Shown here: positions 1-9,700 of the stretch, in pieces
Numbering within the stretch: the stretch's first letter is position 1
Layout: each line of letters begins with the position of its first letter
DNA from: Aeromonas fluvialis
GTDB lineage: Bacteria; Pseudomonadota; Gammaproteobacteria; Enterobacterales; Aeromonadaceae
Assembly (NCBI RefSeq): GCF_000819885.1
Contig: NZ_CDBO01000074.1
Coordinates: forward strand, 114,683 to 178,682
Reading direction: 5' to 3'
Length of the DNA: 64,000 nt
Position numbers and translations under genes: made by a program
Notes under the pieces: model-generated
What the model was told of the DNA's origin: nothing
Database searches by the model: none
The model's input: only the letters and a program-made list of their open reading frames with translations

Positions 1-55
1 CAGCCTGTGCGGGGGTCAGCAGGGGGCCGACCAGTCGCAGATCCGTGCAGTTGGG

Positions 56-1609
56 TTAGAACAGCTTCACCTTGCTCTGACCCAACGCATTGAACAGGGC
101 CGGGGTGAGGGTCTCCATATTGCTGTAGAAACCGAGCTGCTGGCAGAGCAGATAGGTCTGCTCGGTCGCCTCCATCAGGAAAGCCTGACTGTAGGCATCT
201 CCCGCCGCCTCGGGGCGACCATCCAGCTCCGCCAGCTTGCCCTGCAGTATGTAGTAGAGCACCGAGCGGCCACGGCTCGCCGCCTGCTCCAGCAGATAGT
301 CGGCCTGCTGTTGCTGGCCGTTGAGGATCGCCTGCAGGGTCAGGGCCTCCCACACCCGGGCTGGCAGGGCGCCGCTGTTTTGCACCACGCGGGCGAGATG
401 GGTGCCGATCCCCTGTAGCCGCTCACTCTCGGATTTGCCCGCCAGGGTCGCCAGCGCCTCGCCCGCCAGATAACGCTCCGCCAGCAGCAGCGGCTGATCC
501 GGATGGGCAATCAGCGCCTGCTCCAGCAGATCGATGCCACGCTTGAGGGCGACCGGATCCCGGCTGTTGGTGTAGTAGTGGGCCTCCATCAGTGCCATCA
601 GCGAGGCATCGTCGGTGGGCCAGCCCATGCCAGGCTCGGCATCCGGCTGATCGAGAGCGCGCAGCAAATCCTGACTGCTGGCCTGCAACACCCTATGCAC
701 ACTGTGGCGACTGAGCTGGTATTGATGGCTGAACAGCACCCGGTTGGTGTTGATATTGCGGTATTCCAAGTCGAGATCGGTCCCCCGCGACTGGCGGGTA
801 ACCCGTACGCTCAGCTCCTTGCCGGGCATGATGCCCCCCGTCAGAGTGGTGGCGCCGTACTGCACCCGCAGCGGCGTGGCTACCGCCACCTCCCCCATCA
901 GGGCGCGGGTGATGCCATCGGCGAGGCGCACGTTCTCGTTGTTGTCATCCATGCCGGAGTGGAAGCGGAACACCAGCAGATTGGGATCTAGCATGGCGTG
1001 CACCTGGGGACTGGTGTGCTGGTAGCTGAGCATGCTGACAATGGCGATCAACACGATGGCAACGAAGATATCAAAACTCACCATCTTCCAGCGGCTGCGA
1101 GCATCCTTAGCATGGGTGGAGATGGCGCGGGTCAGGGGCCCGGCGGGAAAAGGGGCGACATTGGGCTGTTCATCATCATCCTGCTCAGCCACGGGCGGGC
1201 TCAGATCGGAGAGAGTCGGGTTGTCGGAGAGAGCGGTATTGACCGCGGCCACCGGCTGCTCATCCGCCATCACCACAGACACAACTTGCAGAGGCCGCAC
1301 CGGCGCCACCAGCTTGTAGCCGCGCTTGGGCACGGTAACGATATACTCGGTCGCGTCGGTGCGACCATCCTTGAGGATCTTGCGCAGTTCGAAGATGGAT
1401 TGGGTCACCACCTGATCGGTCACTTCTGCGCCGTCCCACACCTCGTTGATCAGGGCATCGCGGCCAAACACGGTACCGGCATTGCGGGCCAGAAACCGCA
1501 ACAGGTTGACCAGCCGGGGTTCGAGGTAGACCTCGCGGTCGGGGCGACACAACATGTTGTCGTCAACGCTCAGGGTCCAGTCGTGGATCTCAAAAACCGA
1601 TTCGCTCAT
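56..1609 (-). CDS. cadC: CadC/ToxR-like transmembrane transcriptional activator
   Basis: A 517-residue one-component regulator. Residues 1-105 form an OmpR/ToxR-type winged helix, ending in the typical 'TVPKRGYKL' wing. A low-complexity acidic linker follows, then one membrane helix around residues 178-197 (IFVAIVLIAIVSML), and then a periplasmic domain of about 310 residues. Length and order match E. coli CadC (512 aa), which senses acid and lysine and activates cadBA. The gene reads towards the left edge, where target genes would lie outside the window, so the CadC assignment is family-based. A paralogous ToxR-like regulator is the alternative. Confidence 0.7.
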   Translation of the reverse strand: MSESVFEIHDWTLSVDDNMLCRPDREVYLEPRLVNLLRFLARNAGTVFGRDALINEVWDGAEVTDQVVTQSIFELRKILKDGRTDATEYIVTVPKRGYKLVAPVRPLQVVSVVMADEQPVAAVNTALSDNPTLSDLSPPVAEQDDDEQPNVAPFPAGPLTRAISTHAKDARSRWKMVSFDIFVAIVLIAIVSMLSYQHTSPQVHAMLDPNLLVFRFHSGMDDNNENVRLADGITRALMGEVAVATPLRVQYGATTLTGGIMPGKELSVRVTRQSRGTDLDLEYRNINTNRVLFSHQYQLSRHSVHRVLQASSQDLLRALDQPDAEPGMGWPTDDASLMALMEAHYYTNSRDPVALKRGIDLLEQALIAHPDQPLLLAERYLAGEALATLAGKSESERLQGIGTHLARVVQNSGALPARVWEALTLQAILNGQQQQADYLLEQAASRGRSVLYYILQGKLAELDGRPEAAGDAYSQAFLMEATEQTYLLCQQLGFYSNMETLTPALFNALGQSKVKLF

Positions 1610-2002
1610 GATTCACTCGCTGCAGATGGAGACAATGCACGATGAGAGTGACGCAAAACCCGGACTGACTGAACGGAACAAGGCGCTATCACCACAGGTG
1701 GCAGATAAAAAGAGAACCGAAGCAATGAAATCTCTGTGAGTCAGTCTGGCCAGGCCATCTTGTTTACGTCTGAAGGGCATCCTTGCGGGTATTCCGACCA
1801 TCGGGATCGGAAAGCAGCACTTTAAGCAAAATGGGAGCTGGATCCCACTTTTTTTGGCGATAAATCGCTATTGAGTTGATCCGACCCTGCGCTTTTCAGT
1901 AAATCACGTGCCGGACTGTGTTCATATGAACACCTTGCATATCTAAATCAAAAAAGCCCTGAACATCAGGGCTTTCTCATTTTTTCGGCAATCGGGGAGA
2001 CC
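1610..2002. other. Intergenic region between cadC-like gene and yjeH
   Basis: No convincing gene lies here; short frames lack coding character. The stretch holds the upstream region of the cadC-like gene and, at its right end, the yjeH terminator. It is more AT-rich than the flanks, as expected for promoter DNA. Confidence 0.6.
1951..1980 (-). terminator. Rho-independent terminator of yjeH
   Basis: Arms AAAGCCCTGA (1953-1962) and TCAGGGCTTT (1966-1975) pair around a 3-base loop. On the minus strand the stem runs into a T tract. It lies about 30 bases past the yjeH stop. Confidence 0.8.
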
Positions 2003-3283
2003 TCATTTCGCCAGCGGGCACGCATCCTGCTGACGACTGCGACGCAGATGATGCCGCCACAACGAGAAGCCGCCGTAGCCGAGACTCAGCACCACCGCAT
2101 AGAGCACCTGGGAGGCGAGCGCCACCAGTACCAGGGCGCAGAGCAGTACGCTTATCCCCGCCAGCCCCTTGCCCACCCCACCGAGCAGACGCCAGCCCGC
2201 CGCCATGCAGAGCAGGTAGACCAGCACGAAGTTGCCGTTGGCGTAGCGGATCAGCTCATCAAGCGGCAGTCGCAGCCAGATGATGAGGGTGATGCAGAGC
2301 AGGCAGATGGCGAGCACCAGACCGAGCGCCCGTAGCGGCGCCCCGCGCGCGGTGAGCACGGCCAGCGAGGGGGGCAGCTTGCCTTCCCGCGCCATGCTCC
2401 AGATCAGCCGGGCAAAGCCCTGAATATAGATATTGATGCTGGCAAAACAGGAGAGATAACCGAGCACCGCCACCAGCCACTTGGCGGTGGGGCCGAACAG
2501 CAGCGCCAGCAGGGAGGGGATGGCGGTGGCGTTTTTCGCCTCATCGCCGTAGAGGCCATATTTGAGCACCACCAGCGAGTGCACCCAGTAGATAAGCCCC
2601 GCCAGCAGCACGCCGCCCAGCAGAGCGATAGGGTAATCCCGCTGTGGCCGCTTGAACTCCTCCCCCATGTGGGCGAAAGCTTCCAGCCCGACGAAACACC
2701 AGAACATCACCGCCAGCGCGGTGGCCATAGGGGGCCACTCGTCCGTCGTCGGCAGCGGCCTGGCCGCATCGCGCCAGCTCATCTCTCCCTTGAACCAGAT
2801 AAGCAGGGTGAGCCCCAAAATGGCGAGCGCAATCAGCAGTTGCAGGTTGCCGGAGGATCGCGCCCCGCGCAGCCCCAGCAGAAAGACCCCGAGCAGGGTG
2901 AGCAGCTGGATGGCCCAGAGGGTCCACTCCCCCATCTCAAACAGGGCGTGCCAGAAACCGGCGGCGATCATCAGGGCGGCGGGCAGACCTACCGGCAGCA
3001 CCGCCAGAAACAGAAATGCCGAGAAGCGCTCGGCGCCATTGCCAAAGGCGAGGCCAATCAGGTGGGGCGCCCCGCCCGCGTGGGGATAGCGGCGGCCGAG
3101 GCGGGCAAAGGTAAAGGCGATGGGCAGCACCAGCGCAATCAGCAGCAGCCAGGCCCACAGAGAGGCGCCCCCCGCCAGCGACGCGGCGGTCGCCGGTACC
3201 ACGAAAATCCCGGTGCCAAGCAGTGAGGTGGCGAGTAGCCCCATCCCCTGCCAGAGCCCGAGGTCCTTTTTCAACCCAGACAT
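2003..3283 (-). CDS. yjeH: APC-family amino-acid exporter, YjeH type
   Basis: A 426-residue inner-membrane protein with about 12 hydrophobic segments. The N-terminus carries the APC signature 'GMGLLATSLLGTGIFVVPA', and the central 'GLEAFAHMGEEFKRPQRDYP' stretch is typical of YjeH. In E. coli YjeH exports methionine and branched-chain amino acids by proton antiport. The gene is monocistronic, with its own terminator downstream. An AAGGA stretch lies just before the ATG. The substrate is inferred from the family. Confidence 0.75.
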   Translation of the reverse strand: MSGLKKDLGLWQGMGLLATSLLGTGIFVVPATAASLAGGASLWAWLLLIALVLPIAFTFARLGRRYPHAGGAPHLIGLAFGNGAERFSAFLFLAVLPVGLPAALMIAAGFWHALFEMGEWTLWAIQLLTLLGVFLLGLRGARSSGNLQLLIALAILGLTLLIWFKGEMSWRDAARPLPTTDEWPPMATALAVMFWCFVGLEAFAHMGEEFKRPQRDYPIALLGGVLLAGLIYWVHSLVVLKYGLYGDEAKNATAIPSLLALLFGPTAKWLVAVLGYLSCFASINIYIQGFARLIWSMAREGKLPPSLAVLTARGAPLRALGLVLAICLLCITLIIWLRLPLDELIRYANGNFVLVYLLCMAAGWRLLGGVGKGLAGISVLLCALVLVALASQVLYAVVLSLGYGGFSLWRHHLRRSRQQDACPLAK

Positions 3284-3400
3284 ATCCTTTTGTCCTGACT
3301 AAAAAAACATCTCGCCATGTTAGGCCTCCCCCACCCCTTTGTTAAGCAGAGTGCAGAGAATATGCCCGGATTTATGCAAGTCTGCCGCTGTTGAGCAGGC

Positions 3401-3438
3401 AATGAAAACGCCGCCTCTTGCGAGGCGGCGTTTTCATT
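3401..3438 (-). terminator. Strong terminator behind the sdaC remnant
   Basis: A perfect 17-base inverted repeat, AATGAAAACGCCGCCTC (3401-3417) with its complement at 3422-3438, closes on a TTGC loop. It lies about 20 bases downstream of the sdaC-like stop on the minus strand, and the A/T-rich outer arms supply the U tract. It could work in both directions. Confidence 0.8.
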
Positions 3439-3458
3439 CAACAGAATGACCGGAGTTA

Positions 3459-3857
3459 TCAGGCAATCAGCTTGTAGATAATACCGGACATGGCGATAAG
3501 GCTAATGATGGTCTCGAAGCCGTTGCTAAGGTTGCCAGCGTATTTGCGCATGGCCGGCACCTTGGTGATGGCGTACATCGGCATCAGGAACAGCAGCATG
3601 GCGATGATCGGGCCACCCAGGTCTTCGATCATGCCGAGGATACTCGGGTTGATGGTAGCGATGGCCCAGGTGGTCAGGATCAACATGGCAACCAGCGGCC
3701 ACAGGCCACCTACACCGGCGTTGATTGGCAGGAAGAGCACACCGGCACCGATCGCGGTACCGTACAGACCCAGCATCCAGACCAGATCGGCCTTGTTGAT
3801 GGCGCGGTAAGTGTTGCTGGCTAAACGACCATCAGCCGCAATATTCATGACAGACAT
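3459..3857 (-). pseudogene. sdaC: Internally deleted serine transporter SdaC (in-frame remnant)
   Basis: An open frame of 132 residues. Residues 1-61 match the start of SdaC ([19 protein letters not shown], first two helices). Residues 62-132 match the very end of SdaC ([17 protein letters not shown] through [16 protein letters not shown]). The roughly 300 residues between, holding most transmembrane helices of the usual ~429-residue serine/proton symporter, are missing. The junction is in frame near 3671-3685. The start follows AGGA with normal spacing, and the promoter and terminator survive. It can hardly transport. Whether the remnant is expressed is unknown. Confidence 0.85.
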
Positions 3858-4352
3858 ACATTGATCCTGTCATCTAGGCAAAATGGGATTCTTGTTTGTT
3901 CGGGCCCTTGGCCCGGTTCCCTCTCCCTGGAACGCCTGCTGTCCGTCCTTGTCATTAACCTCTCGCCCCCCGGCAACCTGGTCATCACTCCTTGTGACAA
4001 CAAGCTTGCAACAGACAATTGTGCGAGATTGCGCCCCTGAGGGTCGACGCCCGCAACACTTAACAACCGATTAATGTGCGCCACTCTTGATGGGCTGGCT
4101 TTAATTAAACGCCCCATTAATCACGGTATTTTTTTGATTTTATCAACAAAAGTCTGATTCATCCCCCCCCCAAACGACCTAGATCACACTAAAAGCGCCT
4201 TACTATGCGTTTTTTTTAACAATTAAATTATGCACGACTAAATTCAAGGGGTTTAAAATGACCACATTTACGCAACATTTGTCCATTTTCGAGTCGATTG
4301 TGTGTAGCTCGGCCTTGGCGTACCCTTGTGACTCACGCCCTTTTGTTAATTG
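3858..4352. other. Divergent intergenic region, sdaC remnant / LysR gene
   Basis: About 495 bases without a convincing gene. They presumably hold the promoters of both flanking, divergent genes. The part around 4120-4260 is clearly AT-rich. I see no strong operator; a CRP-like half site (TCACA at 4183-4187) is too weak to call. Confidence 0.5.
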
Positions 4353-5294
4353 ATGATGACCATTACCCGTACCGATCTCGCCGAACTGGCCGTCTTCGCC
4401 GCCGTCGCCCGTCACCACAGTTTCAGCAAGGCCGCCCTCGAACTCGGGGTCTCCGCTTCCGCCCTGAGCCACAGCCTGAAGGGACTGGAAACCCGTCTGG
4501 GGGTGCGACTGCTCAACCGCAGCACCCGTGCCGTGGTGCCGACAGAAGCGGGCCAGCGACTGCTCAAGCAGCTGCTGCCCACCCTCAATACGTTGGAAGA
4601 GGCGCTCAGCGAGCTGGCCCGCAACAGCGATGAGCCGGTGGGGCGACTCAAGATCTGCGCCCCGCGTGGCGCCATCGACAGTTTGCTGGCGCCCGTGCTT
4701 ATCGACTATCTGCGGCGTTACCCGAGAATGCAGGTGGAGGTGGTGGAGCAGGAGCTGATGCCCCGGCTGATTGAAGATGGTTACGATGCCGCGCTCTTTT
4801 ATGGCGATCTGCTACCCAAGGAGATGATCGGCATCCCCCTCGGCCCGCCCCAGCGCTATCTGGTGGTCGGCTCCCCTGACTACCTGGCCGAACACGGCGC
4901 CCCCGCGCACCCGAGCGAGCTCTGTCGCCACGCCTGCATCGGCTATCGCCTCACCCCGCACCACCACTATCGCTGGGCCTTTGCCGCCGATGGCACCATG
5001 CTGGAGATCGAAGTGACCGGGCCACTCACCACCAGCACCCCGGCCCTCTATCTGGGTGCCGCCGAGGCGGGACTGGGTCTTGCCTACTGTCTGGAAGAGG
5101 AGGTGAGCCAAAAGGTCGCGGAAGGGAAACTGCTCACCGTGCTAGAGCCTTGGTGCCCCACCTTTGCCGGTTTCTATCTCTTTTATCCCAGTCGTCACCA
5201 GCTGGGCAGCGGGCTGCGCATCCTGATCGACATGCTCAAGGCTCACTACCAAAACCCTGGATTGGTGAGTAATACTCAGCAATTCATCAAGTGA
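4353..5294 (+). CDS. LysR-family transcriptional regulator
   Basis: A 313-residue LTTR. The N-terminal helix-turn-helix lies at about residues 5-65 (FSKAALELGVSASALSHSLKGLE, then RLLNRSTRAVVPTEAG), followed by a substrate-binding domain to about residue 300. Its subtype is the DsdC/AaeR-like 'LLNRSTRAV' group. It lies immediately upstream of a MATE transporter in the same direction (73-base gap), so it may regulate that gene, the divergent sdaC locus, or both. The start is uncertain among TTG 4350, ATG 4353 and ATG 4356, and no clear Shine-Dalgarno sequence is visible. The effector cannot be read from sequence. Confidence 0.85.
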   Translation: MMTITRTDLAELAVFAAVARHHSFSKAALELGVSASALSHSLKGLETRLGVRLLNRSTRAVVPTEAGQRLLKQLLPTLNTLEEALSELARNSDEPVGRLKICAPRGAIDSLLAPVLIDYLRRYPRMQVEVVEQELMPRLIEDGYDAALFYGDLLPKEMIGIPLGPPQRYLVVGSPDYLAEHGAPAHPSELCRHACIGYRLTPHHHYRWAFAADGTMLEIEVTGPLTTSTPALYLGAAEAGLGLAYCLEEEVSQKVAEGKLLTVLEPWCPTFAGFYLFYPSRHQLGSGLRILIDMLKAHYQNPGLVSNTQQFIK

Positions 5295-5367
5295 AACCCT
5301 TATTATCACCAAATAAGTATTAATTTAGACTAGCTGTTCGATAATCGGACTCCCCGAGAGAACAGAT

Positions 5368-6780
5368 ATGTCTGCCTATTTAACACTGCGGCAACGGGCC
5401 ATGACCCGTCGCTTTTGGGCTTACGCCCTTCCTTCCATCCTCGCCATGCTGGTCTCGGGGGCCTACTACCTCATCGACGGCATCTTCGTCGGCCACTATG
5501 TCGGCGCCGCCGGCCTCGCCGGGATCAACCTGGTCTATCCAGTCATCATGGTGCTGATCGGTCTGGCCGCCATGATCAGCATGGGAGCGGCCACCGCCAT
5601 CTCCTTCCAGCAGGGGGCGAAAAACGACACGTTGGCCCGTCAGGCGCTGGTCAACGCCCTCTGGCTGCTGGCAGGTCTCGGGATCATTGCACCGGTGCTG
5701 CTCTATTACACCCACACCGATATCCTGCTCGGGCTGGGGATCGAACAGGGCAGCGATACCTGGAAACAGGCCAGTGACTATCTCACCTGGATTGGCGGCG
5801 GTACCCTGCTGCTGGCCAGCAATCTGGCGGCGCCCTATCTGCTGCGCAACGATGGCCGCCCGAAACTGGCCATGGTGCTGGTGAGCGGCGGCGCCGTGCT
5901 CAACATCATTCTCAACTATGTGATGGTGGCCAAACTGGAGCTCGGCCTGACCGGCACCGCCCAGGCCACCCTGATGGCGGAGGGGATGGTGAGCCTCATC
6001 GGCCTTGGCTACTTCTTTACCCCCTATGCCCGTTTGCGGCTGGGCTGGCGGGATCTGGTGCCCAACCTCCCCGCCATGCCGCACCTGCTCTTTACCGGTC
6101 TGCCGAGCCTGATTGCCCAGTTCAACCTCGGCCTGCTGCTGATGCTGCACAACAGCCAGCTGATGGTGCATGGCAACGTGAAAGATCTGGCGGGCTTTAC
6201 CGTGGCCGGTTACACCGAAGCGGTCTTTATCGTGGTCCTGCAAGGGCTTGCCTTTGGCATCCAGCCCCTCATCAGCAAGGCGGCGGGGGCCAGGCGTCAT
6301 CGCAACCTCAAGTATCTGATGGAGATGGGCCTCAAGTTCACCTTTCTCTACGGCATGTTGGTGTGGCTCATCATCCAGCTGCTGCCCCGGCAAGTGGCCA
6401 TGCTCTATACCGGCAGGGAGGATCCCGAACTCATCGATGCCGCGGTCAGCAGCCTGCTGCTCAACCTGGGTGCCATTCCGCTGGAGGGGATCATTATGTT
6501 CGGCATCGTGCTGCTGCAATCCATGGCGCGCACCCGCCAGGCGCTGATCATCTCGATTGCCAAGACGGTGTTGCTGCTGCCGTTCATCTTCCTGCTGCCG
6601 CTGCTGTGGGGCAAAGACGGGGTGCTGATGGCCCAGCCCGCCACCGTGCTGCTGCTCACCCCGCCGCTCTGCTGGCTGCTGTGGCGCGAGTGGCTGCGCC
6701 TGAAAGTAACCTGCGCGCCAAAAACCAAGCACCACCCGCAACCCGCCCGTACTCGCGCCGCCGTCCAACTGGCCCGTTAA
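5368..6780 (+). CDS. MATE-family multidrug/cation efflux transporter
   Basis: A 470-residue integral membrane protein with about 12 hydrophobic helices. It has the MATE hallmarks: 'SGAYYLIDGIFVGHYVGAAGLAGINLVYP' near the N-terminus, and the repeated-half counterpart around residue 250 ('LMLHNSQLMVHG'). Family members extrude cationic drugs using Na+ or H+ gradients. It follows a LysR gene and ends before its own terminator at 6805-6837. The C-terminal tail is basic and proline-rich (KTKHHPQPART). The substrate is unknown. A second, divergent MATE gene sits at 36014-37369. Confidence 0.88.
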   Translation: MSAYLTLRQRAMTRRFWAYALPSILAMLVSGAYYLIDGIFVGHYVGAAGLAGINLVYPVIMVLIGLAAMISMGAATAISFQQGAKNDTLARQALVNALWLLAGLGIIAPVLLYYTHTDILLGLGIEQGSDTWKQASDYLTWIGGGTLLLASNLAAPYLLRNDGRPKLAMVLVSGGAVLNIILNYVMVAKLELGLTGTAQATLMAEGMVSLIGLGYFFTPYARLRLGWRDLVPNLPAMPHLLFTGLPSLIAQFNLGLLLMLHNSQLMVHGNVKDLAGFTVAGYTEAVFIVVLQGLAFGIQPLISKAAGARRHRNLKYLMEMGLKFTFLYGMLVWLIIQLLPRQVAMLYTGREDPELIDAAVSSLLLNLGAIPLEGIIMFGIVLLQSMARTRQALIISIAKTVLLLPFIFLLPLLWGKDGVLMAQPATVLLLTPPLCWLLWREWLRLKVTCAPKTKHHPQPARTRAAVQLAR

Positions 6781-6804
6781 GGTCACAGGCCCCGCGGTAG
6801 CAAT

Positions 6805-6837
6805 AAAAAAACCGGCATCCCCTGGTGCCGGTTTTTG
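6805..6837 (+). terminator. Terminator of the MATE transporter gene
   Basis: ACCGGCA (6811-6817) pairs with TGCCGGT (6826-6832), preceded by an A run and followed by TTTTT. Confidence 0.85.
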
Positions 6838-6870
6838 CTATTTGTGCAGCCCGTACACATCGCAAATACA

Positions 6871-6897
6871 GAGAAGCCTCCACAAAGGAGGCTTCTC
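6871..6897 (-). terminator. Hairpin downstream of tyrS
   Basis: GAGAAGCCTC (6871-6880) pairs with GAGGCTTCTC (6888-6897) around a 7-base loop. It lies 54 bases past the tyrS stop. The T tract is weak on the minus strand, so termination is likely but less certain. Confidence 0.6.
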
Positions 6898-6951
6898 TTA
6901 TTCAACGCATCAGCGCGGATGACCAGTCACCGCATACTGAGCAATCAGGGC

Positions 6952-8151
6952 TTATTTGACCGTCACGCGGGCAAACTTGCGCTTGCCAACCTGATAGACG
7001 GCGGTACCGGCACCAATCAATGCCTTGCCATCTTCCAGCTTCTCGCCATCCACCTTGACCGCGCCCTGCTTGATCATCCGCAGTGCTTCGGAAGTAGTGG
7101 CCACCAGATCGGCCTCTTTCAGCAGGTTGGCAATGGCCAGCCCTTCCCCTTCCAGCGCCAGTTCGACTTCCGGCATCTCGTCCGGAATGGCGTTCTTGGA
7201 GAAGCGCTGGGTGAAATCTTCGTGAGCCGCTTCGGCCGCCGCTGCGTCGTGGTAGCGGGTGATGATCTCTTTGGCCAGCCAGATCTTCACATCGCGCGGG
7301 TTGAGGGTACCGGCGGCGATGCCTGCCTTGAACTCCTCGATCTCAGCCAGCGGACGGAAGGAGAGCAGCTCGTAGTAGTTCCACATCAGATCGTCGGTGA
7401 TGGACATGATCTTGCCGAACATCTCGCCCGGGGCATCGTGCACCCCGATGTAGTTGGCAGCGGACTTGGACATCTTCTTGACGCCATCCAGACCCACCAG
7501 CAGCGGCATCATCAGCACGCACTGGGTCGCCATGCCGGCATCTTTTTGCAACTCGCGGCCCATCAGCAGGTTGAACTTCTGATCGGTACCGCCGAGCTCA
7601 ACGTCCGCCTTCAGCGCAACCGAGTCATAGCCTTGCAGCAGCGGGTAGAGGAATTCGTGGATCGCGATGGATTGGCCGCCGGTGTAGCGCTTTTTGAAGT
7701 CGTCACGCTCCATCATGCGGGCCACGGTCTGCTTGGCCGCCAGCTTGATCATGCCGGTCGCACCCAACTCGCCCAGCCAGGTCGAGTTGTACTCGATGCG
7801 GGTCTTGGCCGGGTCGAGGATCTTGAACGCCTGCTCTGCATAGGTGAGGGCGTTGTGCTTGATAGCCTCTTCGGAGAGCGGCGGACGGGTGCTATTCTTG
7901 CCGGAGGGGTCGCCCACCATGGCAGTGAAATCGCCGATCAGCAAGATGATCTCGTGGCCCAGATCCTGGAAGGTCTTCAGCTTGTTGAGGATCACGGTAT
8001 GACCCAGGTGAATATCGGGGGCAGTCGGGTCCATGCCCAACTTGATGCGCAGCGGGCGCCCTTCCTTCAACTTGGCAACCAGTTCTTCTTCAACCAGAAT
8101 TTCTTCCGCTCCGCGCTTGATCTCGGCTAGCGCCACCTCGAGCTGGGACAT
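6952..8151 (-). CDS. tyrS: Tyrosyl-tRNA synthetase (TyrZ-like)
   Basis: A class I aminoacyl-tRNA synthetase of 399 residues that charges tRNA-Tyr. The HIGH-type motif is 'DIHLGH' near residue 50, the KMSKS loop is 'KKMSKS' near residue 230, and a C-terminal S4-like RNA-binding domain spans about 335-395 ([18 protein letters not shown]). The N-terminal '[18 protein letters not shown]' is typical of the TyrZ-like subfamily rather than E. coli TyrS. The start chosen is ATG 8151 (MSQLEV), because GGAG lies 8 bases before it. The gene is divergent from the M23 peptidase gene. Confidence 0.93.
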   Translation of the reverse strand: MSQLEVALAEIKRGAEEILVEEELVAKLKEGRPLRIKLGMDPTAPDIHLGHTVILNKLKTFQDLGHEIILLIGDFTAMVGDPSGKNSTRPPLSEEAIKHNALTYAEQAFKILDPAKTRIEYNSTWLGELGATGMIKLAAKQTVARMMERDDFKKRYTGGQSIAIHEFLYPLLQGYDSVALKADVELGGTDQKFNLLMGRELQKDAGMATQCVLMMPLLVGLDGVKKMSKSAANYIGVHDAPGEMFGKIMSITDDLMWNYYELLSFRPLAEIEEFKAGIAAGTLNPRDVKIWLAKEIITRYHDAAAAEAAHEDFTQRFSKNAIPDEMPEVELALEGEGLAIANLLKEADLVATTSEALRMIKQGAVKVDGEKLEDGKALIGAGTAVYQVGKRKFARVTVK

Positions 8152-8260
8152 TTTTTGACTCTCCATCACGATTCCACAGGGCCAAACATATTACTGGAAT
8201 GGCGGGCCAATTGGAAAGGCTGTAAAATCCGGCCATTCTGCCCGACTTCATCTGCTTCTC

Positions 8261-9595
8261 ATGGTTATTTGGCACGCCTTCAACACACTCCCCCACTGGC
8301 ACCGCAAGATGGTGCTGATCTTGAGCATCATGATGATGATGCTGGCAGCCTGGCCAAGCGAACAGGCGGTGGCCACCCGGGTCGATGAAAACGGCAACGA
8401 GATTGCCCTGCGACAACAGGAAGAGAACAGCGACGACAATCTGCCCCCGGCCGACATCACCGCCGATGACGTGCAACCGGCCACCCCGCCCAAACCGCGC
8501 TACATCACCAAGCAGGTAAAGGTACGCCGCGGCGACAACATGGGGGTGATCTTCCAGCGCATTGGCCTCAGCACCACGGATCTGCACCTGATCGGCCAGC
8601 TCGAGGGCAGCAATCCCCTGCGAATGCTGCGACCGGGGCAGGAGCTCACCTTCAAACTCACCGACAACGGCGAGCTGCACAGCCTCTATTACCCCCACAG
8701 CCTGGAGCAGGCCCTCAAGGTGAGCCGTCAGGATGACACCTTCGTGGCCCGCAACGTCAAGATGGCCCTCGATACTCGAGAGCTGGTCAGCAAGGGGGAG
8801 ATCCGCTCCAGCTTCTGGGGCGCTGCGGTGGACGCGGGGATGACCGAAGATCAGATCATGGATCTCGCCGCCATCTTCGGCTGGGACATCGACTTTGCCC
8901 AGGACTTGCAGCCAGGGGACAGCTTCCGGGTGGTCTATGAGGAGAAATTCCGCGACGACGAGCGGGTCGCCTCCGGCGATATCCTAGCCGCCGAATTCAT
9001 CAACCAGGGTGAGATCTACCGCGCCGTTCTCCATGAGGATGGCAACTACTACACGCCCCAGGGCAAGGCGATGCGCAAGAGCTTCCTGCGCGCGCCGGTC
9101 AATTTCAAATACATCAGCTCCAATTTCAACCCACGCCGTCTCCATCCAGTGACCGGCAAGATCCGTCCCCACAACGGCATCGACTATGTGGCACCTGTGG
9201 GGACCCCCATCATGGCTGCAGGCTCCGGCAGCGTGGTGGCCGCCGGCTACAATCAGTTCAACGGCAACTATGTCTTCATCAAGCACGCCGGCAACTACGT
9301 GACCAAGTACCTGCACCTCACCAAGCGCACCGTCAACAAGGGGCAGCGGGTGAAGCAGGGGCAGACCATCGGCACACTGGGGGGCACAGGCCGCGTCACC
9401 GGCCCGCACCTGCACTATGAATTCGTGGTAGGCGGCGTGCACAAAAACCCGCGCACCCTCACCCTGCCCCAGGCAGAGACTCTCACCGGGCGCGAGCTGG
9501 CCAACTTCAAAAAACTGGCGATGCCGCAACTGGCCAAACTCGACAGCCCGGAGCTGCAATTGGCCCAGAACAAGCGGGAGAGCCGTGGTCATTGA
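8261..9595 (+). CDS. mepM: Murein DD-endopeptidase, M23 family (MepM/YebA-like)
   Basis: A 444-residue envelope protein with an N-terminal hydrophobic anchor (about residues 17-33, MVLILSIMMMMLAAW). It then has an OapA/LysM-like region ('VRRGDNMGVIFQRIGLS') and a C-terminal M23 zinc peptidase domain at about 285-400. The zinc ligands are visible in 'HNGIDYVAPVG' and 'GPHLHYEF'. Family members cut D-Ala-meso-DAP cross-links to open the sacculus for growth. It precedes anmK with a gap of about 105 bases, so cell-wall turnover genes are grouped here. Confidence 0.85.
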   Translation: MVIWHAFNTLPHWHRKMVLILSIMMMMLAAWPSEQAVATRVDENGNEIALRQQEENSDDNLPPADITADDVQPATPPKPRYITKQVKVRRGDNMGVIFQRIGLSTTDLHLIGQLEGSNPLRMLRPGQELTFKLTDNGELHSLYYPHSLEQALKVSRQDDTFVARNVKMALDTRELVSKGEIRSSFWGAAVDAGMTEDQIMDLAAIFGWDIDFAQDLQPGDSFRVVYEEKFRDDERVASGDILAAEFINQGEIYRAVLHEDGNYYTPQGKAMRKSFLRAPVNFKYISSNFNPRRLHPVTGKIRPHNGIDYVAPVGTPIMAAGSGSVVAAGYNQFNGNYVFIKHAGNYVTKYLHLTKRTVNKGQRVKQGQTIGTLGGTGRVTGPHLHYEFVVGGVHKNPRTLTLPQAETLTGRELANFKKLAMPQLAKLDSPELQLAQNKRESRGH

Positions 9596-9700
9596 GCCAC
9601 AGCGAGTTTGGTGTTTCATACAACAGACCTGACAAAGGGAGATCAGCCACTCTCCCAAGCAGAGGCGTGTTCCCGTAAACAAGAAGGGTGAGGAAAGTTC

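Noticed and set aside
4176..4196. CRP-like site between the sdaC remnant and the LysR gene
   Set aside because: Only one half (TCACA) fits; the other half differs at several positions.
5380..6786. 468-residue minus-strand frame opposite the MATE gene
   Set aside because: Composition rich in Gln, His and Gly is typical of the antisense of a membrane protein gene; the plus-strand MATE frame has clear family motifs.
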